The notes below the pieces were generated by a model, which was given only the letters and a program-made list of their open reading frames with translations, was not told the DNA's origin and searched no databases. A stretch of DNA of 64,000 nt from JAHEEL01 sp963700375 (lineage in GTDB: Bacteria; Actinomycetota; Acidimicrobiia; Spongiisociales; UBA5794): assembly GCA_963700375.1 (NCBI GenBank), contig CAVOXF010000006.1:434001-498000 (forward strand), in the 5' to 3' direction. The stretch's first letter is position 1, and each line of letters starts with the position of its first letter. A program made the position numbers and the translations under genes. Below, in pieces: positions 7,295 through 15,675 of the stretch.

Positions 7295-8920
7295 ATGAGC
7301 ACCCCACACGCATCGACTGAATGGTGGAAGACCGCCGTCATCTATCAGATCTACCCGCGCTCATTCCAGGACACGACGGGGAATGGGATCGGCGACCTCA
7401 GCGGAATCACCGAACGATTGGGCTACCTCTCGGACACGCTCGGCGTCGATGCCATCTGGATCTCGCCGTTCTACCCGTCACCGATGGCGGATTTCGGATA
7501 TGACGTCTCGGACTACACCAACGTGAACCCGTTGTTTGGGACACTTGGGGACTTCGACCGCCTGCTCGCGGAGGCGCATCGCCGCAACCTCAAGGTGATC
7601 GTTGACTGGGTCCCGAACCACTCATCAGATCAGCATCCCTGGTTCATCGAGTCACGCTCGTCGAAGACGAACGCGAAACGAGACTGGTATGTGTGGCGCG
7701 ATTCGAAGCCGGACGGCGGGGTGCCGAACAACTGGCAGTCGGAGTTCGGTGGTCCGGCGTGGACCTACGACGACCGGACCGGCCAGTGGTACCTCCACTC
7801 GTTCCTCCCTGAACAGCCCGATCTCAACTGGCGAAACCCCGGAGTCGTAGCCGCGATGTTCGACACGGTGCGGTTCTGGCTCGATCGCGGGGTTGACGGC
7901 TTCCGGATCGATGTCGCTCACTTCGTGATGAAGGATCCTGACTTCACCGACAATCCCCCGGCCCCCGACCCAACCGCCGCGTCCAATCTCAACCCGATGC
8001 GCCCGTCGGACGGCCGACACCACGTACACAGCAAGGCCCACCCCGACGCTCACGGCGTCTACCGCGGATTCCGAGCCATCCTGGATGAATACGACGGCGA
8101 CCGCTTCTCCGTCGGGGAGATTCACATCTTCGACTGGGATGAATGGGCCTCGTACTACGGCGACGGCGACGAGCTCCACATGCCGTTCAACTTCTCGCTC
8201 GTGTGGGCCGGGTGGGACCCGAAGGCAATACGCGACCGCGTTGAGGCACTCGAGGATGCCGTGCCCCCGCACGGCTGGCCAAACTACGTGCTCGGCAACC
8301 ACGACGAGCAGCGCCTCGCCACGCGATACGGACCCGAGAACGCCGCTGCGGCGGCGATGCTGCTCCTCACCCTCCGAGGGCAACCCACGCTGTACTACGG
8401 CGACGAACTCGCCATGCGTGAGACGCCTATTCCTGAGGACCAGCAACAGGACCCGTGGGGCATCCGGGTCCCGGGGATGGGTCGCGACGGCTGCCGGACT
8501 CCGATGCCGTGGACGCCGGGACCGGGCCATGGCTTCACCGACCCATCGGTCACACCGTGGCTTCCGTTTGGGGGTGACGCCGCGATCCGAAACGTGGAGG
8601 CCCAGCTCGCCGACGAAGGCTCGCCGCTCAACTTCGTGCGTCGCCTGCTCCGTCTCCGACGGGACCGGCCGTCCCTCCAGACCGGGACGATCGCGTTTGT
8701 CGACCAGGACGACCGGAACGTTCTCGCCTATGTCCGGGAGAAAGATGATGAGCAGACGCTGGTTGCCGTCAACTTCGCGGACGAACCCCGGTCCATCCCG
8801 GTGTCAGCGACAGCCCGACTGCTGATCTCAACTGGTGGTCCCGACGTGCACATCCGCGACGGTCGTGTCGAGGTGGCCCCACATCAGGCGGTCATGATCG
8901 ATCCGGGCCCCGCGGGCTGA
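7295..8920 (+). CDS. GH13 alpha-glucosidase (oligo-1,6-/maltose-type)
   Basis: 541-residue cytoplasmic glycoside hydrolase of the alpha-glucosidase/oligo-1,6-glucosidase group, expected to release glucose from short alpha-glucosides. It shows WWKTAVIYQIYPRSFQD at the N-terminus, DWVPNHSSDQHPWF, the nucleophile Asp in GFRIDVAHFVMKDP, the acid/base Glu in FSVGEIHIFDWDEW and the third Asp in VLGNHDEQRLATRYG; the region after it fits the family. It is related to the TreS domain at 215 but lacks the maltokinase part and the ETSNW block. The ATG is fixed by the leaderless -10 box. Linkage (1,4 versus 1,6) cannot be told from motifs alone. It probably feeds glucose from maltose or trehalose turnover into metabolism. 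Confidence 0.92.
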   Translation: MSTPHASTEWWKTAVIYQIYPRSFQDTTGNGIGDLSGITERLGYLSDTLGVDAIWISPFYPSPMADFGYDVSDYTNVNPLFGTLGDFDRLLAEAHRRNLKVIVDWVPNHSSDQHPWFIESRSSKTNAKRDWYVWRDSKPDGGVPNNWQSEFGGPAWTYDDRTGQWYLHSFLPEQPDLNWRNPGVVAAMFDTVRFWLDRGVDGFRIDVAHFVMKDPDFTDNPPAPDPTAASNLNPMRPSDGRHHVHSKAHPDAHGVYRGFRAILDEYDGDRFSVGEIHIFDWDEWASYYGDGDELHMPFNFSLVWAGWDPKAIRDRVEALEDAVPPHGWPNYVLGNHDEQRLATRYGPENAAAAAMLLLTLRGQPTLYYGDELAMRETPIPEDQQQDPWGIRVPGMGRDGCRTPMPWTPGPGHGFTDPSVTPWLPFGGDAAIRNVEAQLADEGSPLNFVRRLLRLRRDRPSLQTGTIAFVDQDDRNVLAYVREKDDEQTLVAVNFADEPRSIPVSATARLLISTGGPDVHIRDGRVEVAPHQAVMIDPGPAG

Positions 8921-8957
8921 CATCCGCCCCGCCGGGCGTGCTGCGTCGGCGCGGTCG

Positions 8958-9713
8958 TCAGGCGACCACGGGGATGAACGCGACAGGATCGGCCATAAGG
9001 CGCGGCCGTTCCACCACGGCTCGCACACCCTGGGCACGGAGCCCGGTCTCGATCAGATCGTCGATCGAGTCGCCGTAGACGACGGTCGCGATGCGCGAGG
9101 CGGTGAGTTGGCCGACCGCATCGCGGGCGGAGCGGTGGGCCAGGTCGACGAAAGCGAACACCACCGAGCCGAGCTCAATTGCTCCGGTGACGGCTCCGGG
9201 GTTCCTCACCGCCAGGCCCCGCAGCCCTGCAGCCAGGACGGCCGCGAGCAATTCATCCCGATCGGGGCGGTTCTCGGCCATCACGAGCACGGTCGGTCGC
9301 GACGGCACAGCTGGAAGAGCACCGGTGAAGGCCGCCGCCTTCGCAGCACCCCACAGGAGATGCGCCTCATGCGCCGACGGACCGAGGTCACTCGACGAAC
9401 CTGGTGCGAGCCCGTATGGATCGTTCTCGGACATCAGAGTGCTCGTCGCCGTTGGCGGGGTCCCGCGCTCAGCGAGCGCCTCGTTCGGAATCGCCAGGAC
9501 CTGCCGGACGATCTCGAGCGGGCTCCTGCGCTGCTCTTTGAACGGCGATGCGAGTTCATGACCGAGTTCGGAAGAAAGAACGGCCGTCGCTCCTTCGATC
9601 GACTCGACCGATGCTCGATCGAGTGGGTAGCCGTGGTCGGTGAACCGCGCCGTTAGGTACGCCGGAAGGGCGGCAACAAAGGAGGCATGGAGTCGTTGGG
9701 CTTCGGGGACCAT
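8958..9713 (-). CDS. Hypothetical protein, 251 residues
   Basis: Not recognised. The N-terminal half (LHASFVAALPAYLTARFTDHGYPLDRASVE) looks helical. The second half (PTVLVMAENRPDRDELLAAV, LRGLAVRNPG, GSVVFAFVDLAHRSARDAV, TVVYGDSIDDL) alternates strands and helices like a Rossmann or response-regulator-like alpha/beta fold, but without an identifiable catalytic motif. There are no membrane segments or signal peptide. The start at 9713 (MVPEAQRL) is chosen because a TATCCT -10 box lies at 9721-9726; the longer reading to 9842 would cross that promoter and enter the divergent gene at 9791. The gene is monocistronic and divergent from the lipoprotein gene. Confidence 0.7.
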   Translation of the reverse strand: MVPEAQRLHASFVAALPAYLTARFTDHGYPLDRASVESIEGATAVLSSELGHELASPFKEQRRSPLEIVRQVLAIPNEALAERGTPPTATSTLMSENDPYGLAPGSSSDLGPSAHEAHLLWGAAKAAAFTGALPAVPSRPTVLVMAENRPDRDELLAAVLAAGLRGLAVRNPGAVTGAIELGSVVFAFVDLAHRSARDAVGQLTASRIATVVYGDSIDDLIETGLRAQGVRAVVERPRLMADPVAFIPVVA

Positions 9714-9720
9714 ACCGCTC

Positions 9721-9757
9721 AGGATATGCACCCGGGATGACGATGCACGTATAGCAT
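9721..9757. promoter_or_regulatory. Divergent promoters between 8958-9713 and 9791
   Basis: On the - strand TATCCT (9721-9726) predicts a start at 9714, one base before the ATG at 9713. On the + strand TAGCAT (9752-9757) predicts a start near 9764, leaving a ~27-base leader before the ATG at 9791. Confidence 0.5.
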
Positions 9758-9790
9758 CCATCCCACAACCCACGAGCCCGGGGGCAACAC

Positions 9791-10666
9791 ATGAAGAAAC
9801 TCGTCCTGCTCGTCGCAGGCATCGCACTGCTGACGGTCGCATGTCGGGCCGAGATCAATGTCTTGGTCGATGTCCAAGAGGACAGAAGCGGAACCATCGC
9901 GTTCGAATTCGGACTCGACGAGGAGTTCCGTGAGCTCATCGAGTCTTCCGGTGGGACCGCCGATGACGTGTTCGGGGAATTCGGCCTCGGTATTGACGGC
10001 GGGACCGTGACCGAGCGCACCGAGGGCGACATGACCTACACCGGGGCCTCGCAGGACTTCGAGGACATCTCCGACGTGATGGCCGATCTCGTCGGCGACA
10101 CTTCCGGTGAGGGCATGTTCACCGAGTTTTCCTTCGTCATGGATGACGAGACGGCCGCATTGTCCGCGACCGCGAGCGCGAGCACCGAAGACCTCGGGGG
10201 GGATATCCCGTTCGACCCGTCCGAGTTGACCGACGATGTTTTCTCCGCCAACTTCATTCTGAGCATGCCCGGTACGGTGGTCGAGCAAAACGCCGACGAA
10301 GTGCTGTCGGACGGTCGACTCCTGTGGTCGCTGCCGATCCTTGGCGGCACCAAGACGTTCATCGCCAAGTCTGAGTTCGGTGGCGGAAGCAGCCTCTGGT
10401 GGCTGTGGATCCTCCTCGGCGTCGTGGTGGTTGTCGGCGTCGCGGCGATCATCGCGGCCGTGATCCTTGGCAAGCGCCAGGAGAAGCAGGCCGTCACGGA
10501 TGCAGCGAGTCAGTATCCGCAGACCATTCCGGCGGCCCCGGCCGCAACCGCAACCGCCACCGCCACCGACGAGGCCGTAGGCACGTGGATCCGTTGCCGT
10601 GGATGCCGCCACCGACGAGGCCGTAGAGACCGCAGCCGACGAGGCCGTAGAGACCGTTGCCGTTGA
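9791..10666 (+). CDS. LppM-like membrane lipoprotein; apparent frameshift near its 3' end
   Basis: The N-terminus MKKLVLLVAGIALLTVACRA is a lipoprotein signal with the lipobox Cys at residue 18. Residues ~20-195 form an extracytoplasmic domain resembling LppM-type proteins (INVLVDVQEDRSGTIAFEF). A transmembrane helix follows (LWWLWILLGVVVVVGVAAII), then a cytoplasmic tail. Read straight, the tail ends in an implausible Arg-rich stretch at 10666. A +1 shift at about 10586 instead continues the acidic DEAVET repeats and runs to a stop at 10764-10766 with normal Ala/Asp/Glu composition. The intact gene was probably 9791-10766. Function is unknown; an envelope role is inferred from topology. Confidence 0.75.
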   Translation: MKKLVLLVAGIALLTVACRAEINVLVDVQEDRSGTIAFEFGLDEEFRELIESSGGTADDVFGEFGLGIDGGTVTERTEGDMTYTGASQDFEDISDVMADLVGDTSGEGMFTEFSFVMDDETAALSATASASTEDLGGDIPFDPSELTDDVFSANFILSMPGTVVEQNADEVLSDGRLLWSLPILGGTKTFIAKSEFGGGSSLWWLWILLGVVVVVGVAAIIAAVILGKRQEKQAVTDAASQYPQTIPAAPAATATATATDEAVGTWIRCRGCRHRRGRRDRSRRGRRDRCR

Positions 10667-10670
10667 TGCG
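10567..10670 (+). repeat. Short direct repeats in the lipoprotein tail
   Basis: CGACGAGGCCGTAG occurs three times (10567-10580, 10613-10626, 10637-10650), encoding DEAV units. CCGTTGCCGT(G/T)GATGC occurs at 10591-10606 and 10655-10670. The apparent frameshift lies between the first two copies, where slippage is plausible. Confidence 0.8.
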
Positions 10671-10769
10671 GCCGGCGAGACGAGCGGCCCGGATGCGGAT
10701 GCCCCGGCGGCCGACGACGTAGGCCCCGCCGATACGAGCACCTCTGGTGAGGACGACGAGGCCTGACGG

Positions 10770-11702
10770 TCAGGCGGTCGTCACGACGACGGCGATGAGA
10801 CCGTAGGGACCTTCGACGACGCCGACTCCGGCGTGTGTGAACGCACCGCCGGGGTCGATTGCGACCGCGAGACCCTCGTTCGTCGCGGCGAGCACGATGC
10901 CTTCGTTCGCTTCCACGAACGTCACGTCGGACGCACTGAGATCGTCCTCGATCGAGACCTCAGAGACGAACGAACCCGATCGATAGGCGGTGTAGGCACG
11001 CGTCGCGGCGACGATGGCGACCGGGTCCGACCATTCGAGCAGCTGGAGTCCGTTCTCGATTCGCTCATTGTTGATCGCGTCGAAGAGGCTGCGCGCTGCA
11101 TCCGATGAAGCATGTATGCCTGCGCCACCGTCGATGAGCGGGATGGTGACGTTCGTGACCGTTGGGTCGATCACCCAGGCGTCGACGGTGTCTCTGATCC
11201 ATGCCATTGACTGAAGCGCCCGGTCCCCTGAGATCATGCTGAACGCCCGCTGTGGCGCCCCCACCGGCTCTGCCACATAGGCGGCAACCGCAGAGCGATC
11301 CGCTTCATCAGCGACAGCCGGCGGGAGTGGGGCAGCCGACATCAGTGTGAGCCCGATCACCACCAGAACGACGGTGTAGACGGCGCCGAGGGTTGCGCCC
11401 CCGAGTCGGTTGAGCGTCGACAGGCCGGGGAGAATCTTGATCGAGCGCTGGATCAACATCCCCGCGACCGAAGCTCCGACCCAGATGGCGATGAAGAGCA
11501 GGACCCCTCCGAAGAGTCGCGCGGATTCGGGCGACATCCCGAAGATCGCGGTGAGCATGCGTCCGGCGACCGGTGCGAGCCGGAACGCGATCACCGCGCC
11601 GATCATCAGCGTGCCTACGTCGATGGCCTCGCGAATCAGACCCTTCATCCAGCCGCGGATGACCAGGACGATCAGGATGGTTCCGACGAGGACATCGATC
11701 AT
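10770..11702 (-). CDS. CvpA-family membrane protein with C-terminal CAP/SCP-like domain
   Basis: 310 residues. The first ~125 residues are a CvpA domain with four hydrophobic segments (MIDVLVGTILIVLVIRGWMKG, then segments up to LGAVYTVVLVVIGLTLMSA). A linker of ~70 residues leads to a C-terminal ~110-residue CAP-superfamily domain: SLFDAINNERIENGLQLLEW, TRAYTAYRSGSFVSEV and the terminal HAGVGVVEGPYGLIAVVVTT. CvpA domains fused to an extracytoplasmic enzyme domain are known (actinobacterial MarP carries a protease); here the partner is CAP-like, so it should lie outside the membrane. The usual CAP active-site His/Glu set is not clearly complete. The gene lies downstream of the AI-2E family gene on the same strand. 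Confidence 0.82.
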   Translation of the reverse strand: MIDVLVGTILIVLVIRGWMKGLIREAIDVGTLMIGAVIAFRLAPVAGRMLTAIFGMSPESARLFGGVLLFIAIWVGASVAGMLIQRSIKILPGLSTLNRLGGATLGAVYTVVLVVIGLTLMSAAPLPPAVADEADRSAVAAYVAEPVGAPQRAFSMISGDRALQSMAWIRDTVDAWVIDPTVTNVTIPLIDGGAGIHASSDAARSLFDAINNERIENGLQLLEWSDPVAIVAATRAYTAYRSGSFVSEVSIEDDLSASDVTFVEANEGIVLAATNEGLAVAIDPGGAFTHAGVGVVEGPYGLIAVVVTTA

Positions 11703-11740
11703 GCGCGTGAGCGTGTTAGGCGGCGACGGCGCGACATACG

Positions 11741-13000
11741 CTATGTGCCATCTGTGGCGTTGCCCGGATCGGCACCCGGCGGCTCTGGGGCCGGAGGTGC
11801 TGGAGGCGCGGGTTCCGCGGATACCTTGATGACGTCCATCTCGCGCGTCCAGGACTTACGTTGCGGCGGTTCGATGAACATCGACTCTGCAGCGTCCCGC
11901 GGGCTCTGACCGAGTATCCGCGTCCTCCACCAGTACCCAACGATGATCTTCAGGGCAGCGGTGAGCGGCACGGCTATCACAATGCCCCAGAATCCGGCCA
12001 CAGCACCGGCGAGTACCAAGACGATCAACGTGAGCGCCGGGGGCAGACGGACGGTTGCCCGAAGCACACTCGGACTGACGAAGTTGTTGTCGATCTGCTG
12101 CACCGCGATGGCAATGACGGCGGCCCAGAATGCCGTCGAGAGGTCGGCCGTGGTGAGAGCGACGACAACGCCGAGGATCCCCCCGACCCAAGGTCCGAGA
12201 AACGGGACGATGTTCAGCACACCGCCAATGAGCCCGATGAGGAGCCAGAACGGAAGGTCGATGAACCAGTAGCCGAGGCTCAGCATCAGGCCGACGACGA
12301 TCGCCACGAAGAGCTGTCCCCGCAGGAATCCGCCGACAGCCGCGTTGAGGCGCCGTCCCACATAGGCGACCTCGGCCCGGTTGCTCTCCGGAACGAGATC
12401 GAGGACGCGCTGCTGGGCATTCGGGAGATCGATGAGCAGGTAGAACGCGACCACGGGCCCGAGAAGGAACACGAGGATGAATTCGAAGACGCCGCTGGTC
12501 AAAGTGCCGATCCGCCCGACCACGGCCGAAACGATTGTGTCCTGGTTGTTGGGATCGTTGAGATACCCGAGGATCTCCTCGTACGTCCAGATCTCCGCGT
12601 CGAGGCCGAATCGCGCGCCCGTGTTGACAACCTGATCGGCGAGACTGTCGTAGAGGTCGGGGAACTCGCCCGCAAACCCGCTGGCCTGATTAGCGATGCT
12701 GGGGATCACGAGAAGTCCGAGCGCAATGAGGACCGCGAGAATGATGAGGAATCCGATGGCGGCACCGATCAGCCGATGAACGCCGCGGTGCTGGAGGGCT
12801 GTGACGAGCGGGTTGAGGACGACGACGACGATCAGAGCGATGAACAACGGCGCAAAGATGATCCGCCCCTCGATGAGGATGTATGCCCCGAGAACAATCA
12901 GGATCAGTGCACCGATCGTCGACCACGAGACAACACCGATGTTGCGGATCAGGCTGTGGTACTCACCACGGATCGGCTTGTTGTCGGTCGATTCGCTCAC
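11741..13000 (-). CDS. AI-2E/PerM family membrane transporter
   Basis: 419-residue polytopic inner-membrane protein of the AI-2E family exporter/PerM group. About eight hydrophobic segments are visible, with the family block GYWFIDLPFWLLIGLIGGVL and NIVPFLGPWVGGILGVVVAL, then QQIDNNFVSPSVLR, typical of the central conserved region. The C-terminus is a Pro/Ala-rich cytoplasmic tail. The substrate is unknown; the family name reflects one characterised member. The start is the GTG at 13000, which overlaps the stop of the DUF3263 gene as GTGA, implying a two-gene transcript with translational coupling. Confidence 0.88.
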   Translation of the reverse strand: MSESTDNKPIRGEYHSLIRNIGVVSWSTIGALILIVLGAYILIEGRIIFAPLFIALIVVVVLNPLVTALQHRGVHRLIGAAIGFLIILAVLIALGLLVIPSIANQASGFAGEFPDLYDSLADQVVNTGARFGLDAEIWTYEEILGYLNDPNNQDTIVSAVVGRIGTLTSGVFEFILVFLLGPVVAFYLLIDLPNAQQRVLDLVPESNRAEVAYVGRRLNAAVGGFLRGQLFVAIVVGLMLSLGYWFIDLPFWLLIGLIGGVLNIVPFLGPWVGGILGVVVALTTADLSTAFWAAVIAIAVQQIDNNFVSPSVLRATVRLPPALTLIVLVLAGAVAGFWGIVIAVPLTAALKIIVGYWWRTRILGQSPRDAAESMFIEPPQRKSWTREMDVIKVSAEPAPPAPPAPEPPGADPGNATDGT

Positions 13001-13242
13001 TGCGTGGTTCCGGTCCGGCGTGCGATCTGATCGAGCCTTTCGTTGCGCATGCTGCGCAATCTGAGCACGGTCAACGGAGCGTACGCGAAAGCGTCGCCGT
13101 CATCGATGAGCCGGCGGACCGCTTGGTAGTAGCTGGTCGCGCTCATATCCAGGTATTCGCGGATGGCGCGGTCCTTTGGTCCAGGAAACAGCCACCACGA
13201 GCCCTCAAAGTCGAGGACCTTCCGGTCCCGCTCGGACACCAT
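12997..13242 (-). CDS. DUF3263 small DNA-binding-like protein
   Basis: 81 residues matching the actinobacterial DUF3263 family as I know it: MVSERDRKVLDFEGSWW, PGPKDRAIREYLDMSATSYY, QAVRRLIDDGDAFAYAPLTV and LRRL-type ends. The middle looks like a helix-turn-helix (MSATSYYQAVRRLID), so a DNA-binding role is plausible but undemonstrated. A TACGCT -10 box at 13249-13254 places the transcription start exactly on the ATG. It is first in an operon with the AI-2E family gene through a GTGA overlap. Confidence 0.85.
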   Translation of the reverse strand: MVSERDRKVLDFEGSWWLFPGPKDRAIREYLDMSATSYYQAVRRLIDDGDAFAYAPLTVLRLRSMRNERLDQIARRTGTTQ

Positions 13243-13248
13243 GCGCGA

Positions 13249-13254
13249 AGCGTA
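13249..13254 (-). promoter_or_regulatory. -10 box (TACGCT) for the DUF3263 operon
   Basis: Predicted transcription start at 13242, which is the first base of the ATG; a leaderless mRNA. Confidence 0.55.
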
Positions 13255-13346
13255 TCCATGGGGTGTGACAGAACCGGGGATTTCGCGGTCTGTTTCGCTT
13301 CCATCCCGATCGTGGTATCAGGGAGCGCCGGCCCACGACGCCCGGG

Positions 13347-13583
13347 CTAGGGCATGTCTGTGCAGCGGTCGATCTGCTCGTGGACGTGTTCCATGAGGTC
13401 ACCCTCGATTGCTCGAAGGGCACGTGCCGTCGCAAGGTCCCCGGCGATGTGCTGCCTACTCTCCGACTGTCCGATCTTCGCCTTCCCCTCACCCGCGAAC
13501 GTGCCAGATGGGCAGTCCATGGTGGCAACTGCAACGGCACCTTCGGCCTCGATGTCCACATGCAGATTCACGACGTAGTCCAC
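13347..13583 (-). CDS. DUF1876-like small protein
   Basis: About 78 residues. The pattern VVNLHVDIEAEGAVAVATM, then GTFAGEGKAKIGQSE and IAGDLATARALRAIEGDLME resembles the DUF1876 family of small actinobacterial proteins (a strand-rich half with a GxGxAK turn, then GDxLAxARALxxL). The GTG at 13583 is preferred as start because GGAGGAGG lies just upstream. The longer reading from 13628 adds residues that do not fit the family. No function is known. It ends the conserved part of this region; beyond it the coding quality falls. Confidence 0.65.
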   Translation of the reverse strand: MDYVVNLHVDIEAEGAVAVATMDCPSGTFAGEGKAKIGQSESRQHIAGDLATARALRAIEGDLMEHVHEQIDRCTDMP

Positions 13584-14012
13584 AAACCCTCCTCCGGTCT
13601 TCGGTTCACCCTCGATCGTCTCCCACATCGCATGGCTTCGCTAGGGCCCATCGTCGGTAGATGGAACGGGTGGCCGCATGGGCGTCGAGAAGGGCGCCTG
13701 GATGCCTGGGCCGCATCAGGTTGAGAAGAGTTGCGACACGACGCGGACTTCCGCAGAACCTCCTGGATTGGGAATGCCCGGAATCTCTTTGCCTGACGAC
13801 GTTTCCGCGGGAAGCGTCTCGCGACTGGCCGACCGCGGAATCTCCCTGCACCTCCCTCTCGAGCCGGCAGCGTGGGCTGCTTCGTCCCGGTGCCTGGTAT
13901 CGGGAGCGCGTGTGCCGCACAACCCCGTCTCCGACGGCCAAGGCTTACCGGCGCCACCGTGCGGCTGCGCCCCATGGGTAGAGTTCTGCGGACGTACCCG
14001 TGGACCTGCCAC
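13584..14012. other. Non-coding stretch before the asparagine-synthase-like gene
   Basis: Open frames exist on both strands (for example 13678-14016 + and 13716-14585 -), but none has credible composition or a family match. A TAGAGT box at 13979-13984 may start the downstream gene with a ~22-base leader. I looked for a small precursor-peptide gene because asparagine-synthase homologues can act on peptides, and found no convincing one. Confidence 0.4.
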
Positions 14013-15582
14013 ATGACTTCGGGGGATACAGCGTTGCTTCTCGAGTTCAAGGCCACCCAACTGGATCGAGTCGCGTTGCCGGAGCCGTGGCCTCACTACG
14101 TGCGGTCGACCGCGGCTGGGCTCACCATTGCGGGTGATCGGACCGTCTACCGAGAGATCTACCTCCGCTGCGATGCCAACGTCGGGGTCGTGGCCACGAG
14201 TCTCGGTGAAGTGCTCGACCACGCCCTGGCCATGGGGCGGACCGTCGCATTGAGCAAGTTCGGGATCTCGTCCCTCATGCACCACGCTCTGATACCGCTC
14301 CCGTATACCGAATACGAGGGCATCTACTTCCTCGCGATGGGGGACACGGCCGAGATCACCGATCACGGCGGGATTCTGCGAGCGGAATTCAAGAACGAAT
14401 ACCCATGGACCACAGTGCGGTCGCGAGGCGACAGCGAGCCAAGCGAGTCGAAACTGCTCAGCCTGCTCACCGAGTCCACCGCGAGACAACTTGCAGAATC
14501 CGGCAACGACGGATTCCTGATGCTGAGTTCCGGCAAGGATTCTCCAGCCGTAGCCCTCGCCTTGGCAGAAGGCGGATTTGGGCATGTCCGATGCATCACC
14601 TACCGCTCACACCCTGATGATCCCGAACCGCCAATCGCGGCGGGAATCTGTCGTCGTCTCGGTCTCGATCACGAGATCGTTTCGATGCCGAAGCGACGGG
14701 CGGACACGACCGAAGCCCTGCTTCGATTCTTCACCGCGTCCCCATCTCCCGGCGTAGACCTTTCTCAGATCCCGTACATCCTCACGACCGCGGCGGCCCT
14801 GCCCGCACAGGGTGCGGTCATCGACGGAGGGGGCAATGATCCGTACATGGGATTCCCGGTCGTCGGCAACGATCTCGCGAAATTGCGGTTCCGGGTGAGA
14901 GGACGGCGGCTCTCGAACCTGATTCGTCGGGTGGTGCCCGTGGATTCTCCCTTGAACTACCTCGCCGCGCAGCCGCGTGGAGGCGACGCTGCCCGGTCGA
15001 ACGATGCGAATTCACGAGAGTCGGCAGCTCTATGCGGGGGTCGTCGACACCAGCCGATGGTGGTACGAGCAGAGCCGCGCGAGCCGTGGTGTCGACCTCA
15101 TCGACATGTCCGGGGAGTTTCACGTACGCCATACCGGTCCAGGCGGGACGCTCCGGAAGCAGAAGCTCGCGGCCAATGCGATCGGATTGGACTCCGCCCT
15201 CCCTTGGTGCGGAGACGACATTGCGGACTACTACTTCAACCTCCCGGAATCGGAGCGGTTCGACCTCGCCACCGGCAAGAACAAGATCCTTCTGCGCAGG
15301 CTGCTGTTGCGCTATCTCGACTATGACGCGGATGCCATCGGCAAGCACTACTTCAGCTTCGACGGAGCGAGATTCATCCAACAGAACATGGATCTTGTTC
15401 GGGGCGAGCTTGACGCGTGTTCCCTCTGGGAGGACGGCGGCTTGCCCGTCATTCATGATTGGCTCGATCGAATCGACTCGCGGCCACTGCTCTATCACGC
15501 CCTCATCACGCTGTTCATGATTTCCGGCTGGCACAATCACAGTCGCTACCTCAACGGACCGGCGGTGAATCAGACCCGGTGA
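14013..15582 (+). pseudogene. Asparagine-synthase-like gene split by a frameshift
   Basis: The first frame (14013 to ~14975) encodes an ATP-pyrophosphatase domain with the PP-loop FLMLSSGKDSPAVALALA and SPLNYLAA near its end. The rest continues in the next frame to 15582 (EATLPGRTMRIHESRQLY, SALPWCGDDIADYYFNLP, ATGKNKILLRRLLLRYL), which is the expected C-terminal half of an asparagine-synthase fold. The switch (+1, roughly 14965-14990) would restore one ~522-residue protein. No N-terminal Cys2 glutaminase is present, so it is an amidotransferase-like relative, possibly for surface polysaccharide or peptide tailoring. Unless the shift is a sequence error, the gene is broken. Confidence 0.75.
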
Positions 15583-15675
15583 TGGTGAGCGGCAGCGGTG
15601 GCTCGCCTCGACGTTCCGGCCGAAGGCCCTCGATGAGGCCGAGTGATCCGTCCGATTCCGGGACGCCCCGAACGG

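Noticed and set aside
11861..13030. 389-residue + strand frame opposite the AI-2E family gene
   Set aside because: Highly charged antisense product of a hydrophobic membrane protein; no promoter and no domain.
13678..14016. 112-residue + frame as a possible peptide precursor for the asparagine-synthase-like gene
   Set aside because: Considered because lasso cyclases are asparagine-synthase homologues, but there is no leader/core pattern, no RRE or protease gene nearby, and the composition looks non-coding.
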